7,029 bases of DNA. It comes from Dehalococcoidia bacterium. Lineage in GTDB: Bacteria > Chloroflexota > Dehalococcoidia > UBA3495 > JAAXIE01. The DNA lies in NCBI GenBank assembly GCA_012270525.1, contig JAAXIE010000056.1, positions 1 to 7,029 on the forward strand, in the 5' to 3' direction. Made by a program: the position numbers and the translations under genes. Positions 1 to 5,789 of this stretch are shown in pieces. Numbering within the stretch: the stretch's first letter is position 1; the number at the start of each line of letters is the position of its first letter. The notes below the pieces were generated by a model. It saw nothing but the letters and a program-made list of their open reading frames with translations, made no database searches and was not told where the DNA came from.

Positions 1-73
1 CGAACAGGCGCGCCTGGAAAGCGCGTAGCTCGGGGAACCGGGCTCGTGGGTTCGAATCCCACCCTCTCCGCCA
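1..73 (+). tRNA. tRNA-Ser(GGA), 3' part, 5' end outside the window
   Basis: This is a serine tRNA cut by the left edge; the 5' acceptor strand and D arm are missing. The anticodon stem pairs 9-13 with 21-25 (five Watson-Crick pairs) around a seven-base loop, with anticodon GGA at 16-18, which reads UCC and UCU. A long class II variable arm follows: 27-33 pairs with 38-44 with one G-U pair, as expected for Ser. The T arm has stem 46-50/58-62 and loop TTCGAAT at 51-57. The 3' acceptor strand is 63-69, the discriminator base is G70 (the usual Ser identity base), and CCA is encoded at 71-73. No U-rich terminator hairpin is visible directly downstream. Confidence 0.95.
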
Positions 74-219
74 AGCCCACCGCCATCCTCATTCTATGCA
101 CGATACGCCTCCCGGATCCCACCTCCCGCGAGAACCGGAGTCGTCTTTCCACCACGACCACCCCGTGCCGTGGCGATCCCCGACTGCGACATCTGCCCCT
201 AGTGCAGTCCCCAGTCCTT

Positions 220-228
220 TGCTAGAAT
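220..228 (+). promoter_or_regulatory. Extended -10 promoter for the dprA operon
   Basis: TGC followed by TAGAAT (220-228) matches an extended -10 element. The -35 region around 200-205 is poor, which is common when the TGn extension is present. Transcription would start near 234-237, only a few bases before the ATG at 239. No purine-rich ribosome-binding site precedes that ATG, so the message may be leaderless. A short direct repeat (CAGTCC at 205-210 and 212-217) lies just upstream; its meaning is unknown. The rest of 74-219 shows no gene. Confidence 0.5.
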
Positions 229-238
229 CCCTGCCGCC

Positions 239-1321
239 ATGAGCGACGCTAGATATTGGGTGGCCTTCAACCGCATCCCCCATCTGGGGACGGTGCGGTT
301 CCGCCAGTTGGAACAGCACTTCGGTACCCTGGAACAGGCTTGGTCCGCCACGGCTGGTGCCTTGAAGGCGGCTGGTCTGGACAGCCGTGCCGTCAGCGAG
401 GTCGTCTCCAACCGCGACTCCATATCGCCTGACGGGGAGATGGAGCGCCTCTCCCAAGCCAGCGTGCGGGCCGTAACATGGCAGGACGAAGAGTACCCCG
501 ACCGTCTCAAGGAGATCGACGACCCGCCTCCCGTTCTCTACGTCAAGGGAGCCCTCCTGCCCGATGACTGGCGGTCCATCGCCATCGTGGGTACCCGCAG
601 TGCCACGTCCTACGGCAAGCAGGCCGCTTCCACCCTGGCCCGCGACCTGGTCGCTTCCGGCATCACCGTGGTCAGTGGCTTGGCCCGCGGAATCGACGGC
701 GTAGCCCACCGCGAGGTGGTCCAAGCAGGCGGGCGCACCATTGCGGTGCTGGCCAGCGGTCTCGACAGCATCTACCCCCCGGAGCACGCATCCCTCGCTG
801 CCTCCATCAGCCAGCAGGGAGCCCTTGTCTCCGAGCACCCCTTGGGAGTCAAACCCCGTTCCCAGCAGTTCCCTCGACGCAATCGCATCATGAGCGGGAT
901 GACCCTTGGAACGCTGGTCATCGAGGCGGGCGAGGGCAGCGGGGCGGTCCGCACCGTGCAGCACGCCTTGGAACAGGGGCGCGAAGTCTTCTGCGTTCCC
1001 GGCAGCATCTTCTCCGACAAGAGCAGGATGACTAACCTCCTGATCCAGCAGGGTGCCAAGCTGGTGCTCAATCACGAGGATATCCTGCAGGAACTCAACC
1101 TCTCTTCCATCCCTCAACAACTGGCCCTGTCCGCGGTTGCCGACCTGCCCGAAGGCGACGAGAAGTCCATCCTCGAGCACATTCTCTTCGAGCCGCTGCA
1201 CATCGACGAAATCCGTGGACGTTGCCAGTTGCCCATCGCCCTTGTCAGCAGTACGCTGGCAATGATGGAATTGAAGGGACTCGTCCGCCAGGTCGGCGGC
1301 ATGCACTACGTACGTTCATAA
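239..1321 (+). CDS. dprA: DNA-processing protein DprA (Smf)
   Basis: DprA binds single-stranded DNA entering the cell and loads RecA on it, protecting it and starting recombination during natural transformation; it also occurs in bacteria not known to be competent. The 360-residue protein has the full three-part layout: an N-terminal helical SAM/HhH-like region (about 1-100), the Rossmann-like DprA core (about 110-290), and a C-terminal winged-helix domain (about 299-360). Family hallmarks are IAIVGTRSAT near residue 115, SGLARGIDG at 146-154, and FPRRNRIMSG at 211-220 with the conserved Arg-Asn-Arg. Length is close to E. coli Smf (about 374). The ATG at 239 is chosen because it follows the extended -10 element by ten bases; no Shine-Dalgarno is visible. 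It leads an apparent operon, with topA 16 nt downstream. Function in transformation here is inferred from family only. Confidence 0.95.
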   Translation: MSDARYWVAFNRIPHLGTVRFRQLEQHFGTLEQAWSATAGALKAAGLDSRAVSEVVSNRDSISPDGEMERLSQASVRAVTWQDEEYPDRLKEIDDPPPVLYVKGALLPDDWRSIAIVGTRSATSYGKQAASTLARDLVASGITVVSGLARGIDGVAHREVVQAGGRTIAVLASGLDSIYPPEHASLAASISQQGALVSEHPLGVKPRSQQFPRRNRIMSGMTLGTLVIEAGEGSGAVRTVQHALEQGREVFCVPGSIFSDKSRMTNLLIQQGAKLVLNHEDILQELNLSSIPQQLALSAVADLPEGDEKSILEHILFEPLHIDEIRGRCQLPIALVSSTLAMMELKGLVRQVGGMHYVRS

Positions 1322-1337
1322 GGGGGCCTGTACAAAC

Positions 1338-3737
1338 ATGGCTGGTGGAGCCAAGACGAGCAGGGCCAGCAAGAGCAGGAAGGCTGGCAAGAGTCTGGTG
1401 GTGGTCGAATCGCCCGCCAAGGCGCGGACCATCGCCCGAATCCTCGGCGACGATTACATCATGAAAGCCTCGCAGGGGCACGTCCGCGACCTGCCCCAGA
1501 AGAAGCTCGGCGTGGACATCGACCGGGACTTCGAACCCCAATATTTCGTTTCCGATAGCAAGCAGGCTATCGTTAGCGACCTGAAGAGGGCGGGAGACGC
1601 CGCTTCCACCATCTACCTCGCCACTGACCCCGACCGCGAAGGCGAGTCCATCTCCTGGCATATCGCCGATGAAGCTGGCTGGAACAACGACGCCACCACC
1701 CTGCAGCGAGTGGTTTTTCACGAAAATGCCCCCGCAGCGGTGAAGGAAGCCTTCGAACATCCCCGCGATCTCGACATGCATCTCGTGGGAGCCCAGCAGG
1801 CCAGGCGCATCCTCGACCGGCTCGTCGGCTACCAGATCAGCCCCCTGCTTTCCCGCAGGGTTCAGCGTGGCCTCTCAGCCGGAAGGGTGCAGTCGGTAGC
1901 CCTGCGACTGGTTGTCGACCGTGAGCAGGAGATACAGGCCTTCGTGCCCGTGGAGTCCTGGACCATCGAGGCCCAACTGCTGAAGACTGACCCAGGCACA
2001 CCGGTACCGGGCAGGGAAGAGGGTCCCTTCGATGCCACGTTGCACTCGGTGAAGGGACAGAAGAAGAAGCTCAACATCGGAAACGAGACCGCTGCCCGCG
2101 AAATCGAGGGCAACCTGACGGGTGCCAGCTACAGGGTCGCCGACGTGCGCACTCGCGAGACCAAGCAGTCGCCCGCACCCCCGTTCATCACCAGCACCCT
2201 GCAGCAGGAAGCATGGCGCAAGCTCCGTTTGGGCGCAAAGCGCACCATGGCCCTGGCCCAGCAACTGTACGAAGGAGTATCCCTCGGTACCGAGGGGCCG
2301 GTCGGCCTCATTACCTACATGCGTACCGATTCCACCAACGTGGCCGCATCGGCTTTGGCCGAGACCCGCGACTACATCACCGCGAGATACGGCAAGGACT
2401 ACCTGCCAGCCAAGGCCCGGACATTCCGCAGCAAGGTCAAGGGCGCACAGGAAGCCCACGAAGCCATACGCCCCACCTCCGTCGCCCGCGACCCTGAAAC
2501 CCTGCGACCTCACCTCAACCGCGACCAGTTCCGGCTCTACCAGGTCATCTGGTCCCGCATGGTCGCCAGCCAGATGGCCGAGGCCATCTCCGACAACACC
2601 ACCGCCGACATCGACGCCACCTGCAAGGATGCCAACAAGGGCTACCTTTTTCGCGCTACCGGAACGGTCCTCAAGTTCCCCGGCTTCCGTACCCTCTACA
2701 TGGAAGACGTGGACGACCGGTCGGACGACGCAACCGACCAGAAGAACGATGCCCTCCCCGTGCTGGCCCAGGGCATGGACCTCAGTTGCCTGAAGCTGGA
2801 ATCCAAGCAGCACTTCACCCAGCCACCCGCCCGTTACACCGAGGCATCCCTTGTCAAAGCCTTGGAGGAGCGCGGCATCGGCCGGCCCAGCACCTACGCT
2901 CCCATCGTCTCCACCCTCCAGGAGCGCAATTACGTCGCCCGCGACGGGGGCCGGCTCAGCCCCACGGCCTTGGGCACCACCGTGTGCCAGCTGCTAAACC
3001 AGTATTTCACCGACATCATGGACGTCAATTTCACCGCACGCATGGAGGATGGCCTCGACGAGGTCGCCCGGGGCGAGAAGGAATGGGTCCCCGTCCTGCG
3101 GGAGTTCTACGAACCCTTCAAGGGCTCCCTCGACCACGCCAGCGAGGAGATGCCCCGCGTGAGGGTCGAAGAACCCACCGAGGAGACATGCGAGCAATGC
3201 GGCCGCGGAATGGTCATCAAGACCGGTCGCTTCGGCCGGTTCATGGCCTGTAGTGGCTACCCCGAATGCAAGAACCGCCGACCCCTGGAGGAAAAGGCAG
3301 CACCCGAACCCACCGAGGAAGTCTGCGACCAGTGCGGTAAGCAGATGGTCATCAAGACCGGCCGCTTCGGCAGGTTCATGTCCTGCAGTGGCTATCCCGA
3401 ATGCAAGAACCGGAGACCCCTGGACAAGAAGGAGCCCGACCAGATCACCGATGAAGTCTGCCAGAAATGCGGCAAGCCTATGGCCATAAAGTCCGGCAGA
3501 TACGGCCGCTTCCTGGGATGCACCGGCTACCCCAAGTGCCGTAACATCAAGAACATACCCGGCGAGAATTCGGGCGGCGAGACCGACGAGACCTGCGACG
3601 ACTGCGGACGTCCCATGGTGCTCAAGCGAGGCCGTTACGGACCGTGGCTGGCCTGCACCGGTTATCCCGAATGTCGCGGGCGCAAGAAGGTGGAAAAGAA
3701 GGAAGACGGACCCGAACCAGTGCCCACCCCAGCCTAG
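1338..3737 (+). CDS. topA: DNA topoisomerase I (type IA)
   Basis: This enzyme relaxes negatively supercoiled DNA by cutting one strand through a 5'-phosphotyrosine link and passing the other strand, with Mg2+. The TOPRIM domain starts at about residue 19: the catalytic Glu is E24 in VVVESPAKA, and the metal-binding acidic set is D97, D99 and E101 in DPDREGE. The active-site tyrosine is Y327 in YMRTDSTN, with R329 beside it, matching E. coli Y319 and R321. The core runs to about 600. Four C4 zinc ribbons follow, starting at C618, C663, C708 and C753. At 799 residues it is within the normal range. The first 18 residues are a Lys/Arg/Ser-rich tail. AGGGGG at 1321-1326, overlapping the last base of the dprA stop, is a good ribosome-binding site 11 nt before the ATG. 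It is co-directional with dprA and xerC, as in Firmicutes. Confidence 0.98.
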   Translation: MAGGAKTSRASKSRKAGKSLVVVESPAKARTIARILGDDYIMKASQGHVRDLPQKKLGVDIDRDFEPQYFVSDSKQAIVSDLKRAGDAASTIYLATDPDREGESISWHIADEAGWNNDATTLQRVVFHENAPAAVKEAFEHPRDLDMHLVGAQQARRILDRLVGYQISPLLSRRVQRGLSAGRVQSVALRLVVDREQEIQAFVPVESWTIEAQLLKTDPGTPVPGREEGPFDATLHSVKGQKKKLNIGNETAAREIEGNLTGASYRVADVRTRETKQSPAPPFITSTLQQEAWRKLRLGAKRTMALAQQLYEGVSLGTEGPVGLITYMRTDSTNVAASALAETRDYITARYGKDYLPAKARTFRSKVKGAQEAHEAIRPTSVARDPETLRPHLNRDQFRLYQVIWSRMVASQMAEAISDNTTADIDATCKDANKGYLFRATGTVLKFPGFRTLYMEDVDDRSDDATDQKNDALPVLAQGMDLSCLKLESKQHFTQPPARYTEASLVKALEERGIGRPSTYAPIVSTLQERNYVARDGGRLSPTALGTTVCQLLNQYFTDIMDVNFTARMEDGLDEVARGEKEWVPVLREFYEPFKGSLDHASEEMPRVRVEEPTEETCEQCGRGMVIKTGRFGRFMACSGYPECKNRRPLEEKAAPEPTEEVCDQCGKQMVIKTGRFGRFMSCSGYPECKNRRPLDKKEPDQITDEVCQKCGKPMAIKSGRYGRFLGCTGYPKCRNIKNIPGENSGGETDETCDDCGRPMVLKRGRYGPWLACTGYPECRGRKKVEKKEDGPEPVPTPA
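3189..3692 (+). repeat. Four tandem Topo_C4 zinc-ribbon repeats inside topA
   Basis: The units begin with a CxxC cysteine at nucleotides 3189, 3324, 3459 and 3594, an exact period of 135 bases (45 codons). Each has the form CxxCG, then a Gly-Arg-(Phe/Tyr)-Gly segment, then C(S/T)GYPxC. Units 1 and 2 agree at 29 of 33 core residues and are very similar in DNA, while units 3 and 4 have diverged. This suggests expansion by duplication, most recently of the first pair. In the family these ribbons bind single-stranded DNA and can contact RNA polymerase. All 16 cysteines are present. Confidence 0.9.
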
Positions 3738-3768
3738 ACCAGTCCGGGATCCGTCCCCCGTCCATGTA

Positions 3769-4839
3769 ATGACCGTCACATCAGCGCAAAGTGACCCGGA
3801 GACTCAGGCCCAGTCCTCTGGCCAACCCTCTTCGGAACAGGCCCCTTCGGCCCAGGATACCGATGAGGGGCTAGAAGATGACTCCCCTTGGAAGGAGTTG
3901 CTGTCCCGCTTCTCCCTCTACCTCACTGGACGCCGTGGCAGTTCTCCCAACACCGTCCGCATCTACACCACCGACCTTGTCCCCTTCTTCCGGTTCCTCG
4001 AAAACGAGGGGCTTGCGCCTGCCCAGGTGGGGCGTCCCGAAGTACGCCGCTACCTGGCTTGGCTCTCCACCAAGGGCAGGAAGCAGACCAGGGGGCGTGC
4101 CAACACCGCCTACGCCCGCTCCAGCGTGGCACGCAAGCTGGTCGTCCTGCGCGCCTTCTACCGCTACCTGGCCCAAACCGGCGAGATTCCTGCCAACCCC
4201 ATACCCAACGGGCGTTCCCTTCAGGTCAAGGTCGACAAGCTGCTTCCCGTATTTCTGGGCAAGGACGAGACCCTGCGCCTCGTCGATGCTCCCGACCGCA
4301 CAAAGCCCCTTGGCGCGCGCGACGCCGTGATCCTGGAACTCCTCTACTCATGCGGCCTCCGCCTGTCCGAACTGGCTGGCTTGGAAGTGGGTAGCCTGCA
4401 TGCCGCCACCCGTGAAATCAAGGTCAAGGGCAAGGGCTCCAAGGAGCGGGTGGTCATCGTCGGACGTCCTGCGGCTGAGGCTCTCGCCGACTATCTGCAA
4501 TGGGCCCGGCCCCAGTTGCTGGCCGAGGCCCGCGAACCCCTGCCTTTCGGAGAGGACCCCCTGCTGCTCAACCGGTATGGTGCACGGCTCTCGCGCCGTA
4601 GCATCGAGAAAATCGTCTCGACGTATGCCAGCCGGTCCGCCACCCGGCCCGGCGTGCACCCCCATACCCTTCGCCACACCTTCGCCACCCACCTGATGGA
4701 CGGCGGGGCAGACATCCGTGTGGTCCAGGAGCTTCTGGGTCACGCCTCGCCAACCACAACCCAGGTCTACACCCATGTGACCCAGAACCAGGCCCGGCAG
4801 GTATACATGGCATCCCACCCCCGCGCCCGGCAGGGATAG
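3769..4839 (+). CDS. xerC: Tyrosine site-specific recombinase, XerC/XerD family
   Basis: Xer recombinases resolve chromosome dimers at the dif site near the terminus, acting in pairs with FtsK. The 356-residue protein has a low-complexity Ser/Gln/Asp-rich leader (about 1-38), a SAM-like core-binding domain (about 39-145), and a catalytic domain (about 156-350). All active-site residues are visible: R198 in CGLRLSEL, K222 in GKGSKER, H299 and R302 in HTLRH, H325 in LLGHAS, and nucleophile Y334 in QVYTHV. The symbol xerC rests on position: in Bacillus, codV (xerC) sits just downstream of smf-topA. Sequence alone does not separate XerC from XerD, and a phage-type integrase is unlikely in this setting. 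The ATG at 3769 lies 31 nt after topA and lacks a clear Shine-Dalgarno. No better internal start exists before the core domain, but the leader makes the start somewhat uncertain. Confidence 0.9.
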   Translation: MTVTSAQSDPETQAQSSGQPSSEQAPSAQDTDEGLEDDSPWKELLSRFSLYLTGRRGSSPNTVRIYTTDLVPFFRFLENEGLAPAQVGRPEVRRYLAWLSTKGRKQTRGRANTAYARSSVARKLVVLRAFYRYLAQTGEIPANPIPNGRSLQVKVDKLLPVFLGKDETLRLVDAPDRTKPLGARDAVILELLYSCGLRLSELAGLEVGSLHAATREIKVKGKGSKERVVIVGRPAAEALADYLQWARPQLLAEAREPLPFGEDPLLLNRYGARLSRRSIEKIVSTYASRSATRPGVHPHTLRHTFATHLMDGGADIRVVQELLGHASPTTTQVYTHVTQNQARQVYMASHPRARQG

Positions 4840-4844
4840 CCCAG

Positions 4845-5285
4845 ATGTCCCGCTTCCTCCTCATCAATGGCCCGAACCTGAACTTCCTGGGACGGCGCGA
4901 CCCCAACCTCTACGGCGCCTTGACCCTCGACGACATCGAGCAGAGGCTCACCCAGCTCGCCACCAGCCTGGGCCACGAAATAGTCTGCTTCCAGTCCAAC
5001 AGCGAAGGCGCAATAATCGACTTCGTCCAGGAAAACTGGCAGCGCAACCGCGGCGTAATTATCAATCCGGGTGCTCTTACCCACTACGGCTACGCCCTTC
5101 GGGATGCCCTGGCCGACGCCAGCGTGCCGGTAATCGAGGTGCACATCAGCAACATCTATGCCCGCGAAGGCTTTCGCAGCCACTCGGTCATGGCCCCCAT
5201 CGCCCGGGGCCAGATCAGCGGCTTCGGCTGGCAAGGCTACCTCGCAGCCCTTGACCTCCTTTCCGCCATCGACGAGGAGCAGTAG
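4845..5285 (+). CDS. aroQ: 3-dehydroquinate dehydratase, type II
   Basis: Catalyses the third step of the shikimate pathway, dehydrating 3-dehydroquinate to 3-dehydroshikimate; the family enzyme is a cytoplasmic dodecamer. Its 146 residues are the normal length. Landmarks are the N-terminal LINGPNLNFLG strand-turn, catalytic Y23 in the flexible lid with R18 beside it, N74 in INPGALTHYGYALRDA, catalytic H100 in VIEVHISN, and R111 in REGFRSHSV, which helps bind substrate. Nothing essential is missing. The ATG lies 5 nt after the xerC stop, with AGGGA at 4832-4836 as a modest ribosome-binding site inside the end of xerC, so translation is probably coupled. It appears to be the last gene of the dprA-topA-xerC-aroQ operon. 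The following 154 nt lead to a terminator hairpin. There is no functional link to its DNA-processing neighbours beyond shared transcription. Confidence 0.97.
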   Translation: MSRFLLINGPNLNFLGRRDPNLYGALTLDDIEQRLTQLATSLGHEIVCFQSNSEGAIIDFVQENWQRNRGVIINPGALTHYGYALRDALADASVPVIEVHISNIYAREGFRSHSVMAPIARGQISGFGWQGYLAALDLLSAIDEEQ

Positions 5286-5402
5286 GCTCTCACTGCCACC
5301 CCCCGCCCCCGGTGCCCAGCCGTCATACGCACACCAGCACCCACATCCGCTACCGACCTTCGCCTCAGCCGGTCCCCCATGCCCCATGATGACCTTCCCC
5401 TG

Positions 5403-5431
5403 TTGACGCCCGCCCGCCTGCCGGGTATTCT
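5403..5431 (+). promoter_or_regulatory. Sigma70-type promoter in the aroQ-pepP gap
   Basis: TTGACG (5403-5408) and TATTCT (5426-5431) are separated by exactly 17 bp, the best -35/-10 pair in the window. The predicted start is near 5437-5439. The first transcribed bases form the 5' arm of the terminator hairpin at 5439-5473, so most transcripts may be short. An inverted repeat, GCCTG (5416-5420) and CAGGC (5436-5440), straddles the -10 and could be a protein-binding site. The downstream gene is the peptidase at 5790, or an unrecognised small RNA or peptide. Confidence 0.5.
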
Positions 5432-5438
5432 GAATCAG

Positions 5439-5485
5439 GCTGGGGACAGACCCCCCCAAAGGGTCACCCCAGCTTTGTTATTCTT
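5439..5485 (+). terminator. Intrinsic terminator, probably ending the dprA-topA-xerC-aroQ operon
   Basis: The outer stem pairs 5439-5445 (GCTGGGG) with 5467-5473 (CCCCAGC), seven perfect pairs. After a small internal bulge (5446-5448 opposite 5466), five more pairs form between 5449-5453 and 5461-5465. The loop is seven bases. The stem is followed by TTTGTTATTCTT (5474-5485), with nine T in twelve, as in a Rho-independent terminator. It lies about 154 nt after the aroQ stop. The same 5' arm can pair instead with 5534-5544, so regulated read-through is conceivable. Confidence 0.65.
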
Positions 5486-5730
5486 GCCTGGAAGGAACAA
5501 CACAGGTGTCAACACCGAATCCGTGCCCAGGGCCTGTCCCCGCCACGAAAGCTCGCCAGGACCTGCCGCCAAGCCCCCCTGCGGCGCACCGCGGCAATTC
5601 ACCAGCTACCCACCCAAAGCTGGAAGTCCCCGGAGATGCGGCCAACGCGGCGTACCTCAGCTACAGAAAAATGAATTTCACATACGGCCGGTGCCGCTCC
5701 CGCTGTCTGTATTAGGGCGATGCCTGCGTG

Positions 5731-5736
5731 TAAAAT
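5731..5736 (+). promoter_or_regulatory. Candidate -10 element for the M24 peptidase gene
   Basis: TAAAAT at 5731-5736 is a good -10 hexamer 53 bases ahead of the ATG at 5790, giving a predicted leader of about 47 nt. No good -35 is seen 16-18 bp upstream; the best-spaced hexamer, TGTATT at 5708-5713, is poor. The element sits in a locally AT-richer patch, which lends some weight. It would give the peptidase gene transcription independent of the upstream operon. Confidence 0.4.
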
Positions 5737-5789
5737 AGCTGGGTTGAGTTACTATCCGTCGGAGTCAATGGAGGAAGGAAAGCAATAGC

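Larger units (their letters stand above)
5286..5789. other. Gene-free stretch between aroQ and the M24 peptidase gene
   Basis: This stretch holds no protein gene I can support. The first 115 or so bases (5286-5400) are very C-rich and G-poor on the plus strand (about 61 C to 19 G by hand count), the kind of RNA Rho favours. Next come a promoter (5403-5431), a terminator hairpin (5439-5485), and a GTG-start reading frame of 69 codons (5506-5715) with a purine-rich GGAAGGA at 5490-5496. That frame is Pro/Ala-rich, has no recognisable domain and may be chance. Other small hairpins are 5565-5569/5581-5585 and 5602-5607/5618-5623. I looked for marks of RNase P RNA, tmRNA, SRP RNA and T-box leaders and found none convincing. 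Confidence 0.6.

Noticed and set aside
89..1306. A 405-codon open frame on the minus strand opposite dprA
   Set aside because: It lies over a clear dprA with all motifs; its translation is low-complexity Gly/Asp/Leu with no family resemblance. GC-rich third positions keep antisense frames open.
1875..2813. A 312-codon minus-strand frame opposite topA, and a similar 261-codon one at 2994-3779
   Set aside because: Both are shadows of the topA coding frame; no motifs, no ribosome-binding site and no plausible promoter.
1..4839. Tyrosine recombinase near tRNA genes, suggesting an integrated element with att sites in tRNA
   Set aside because: The recombinase lies in a conserved housekeeping cluster, is of Xer type, and no second copy of the tRNA-Ser 3' end is seen in the window.
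5379..5738. A 119-codon ATG frame across the gap
   Set aside because: It runs through the promoter and the terminator hairpin, has no ribosome-binding site, and has no resemblance to a known family.
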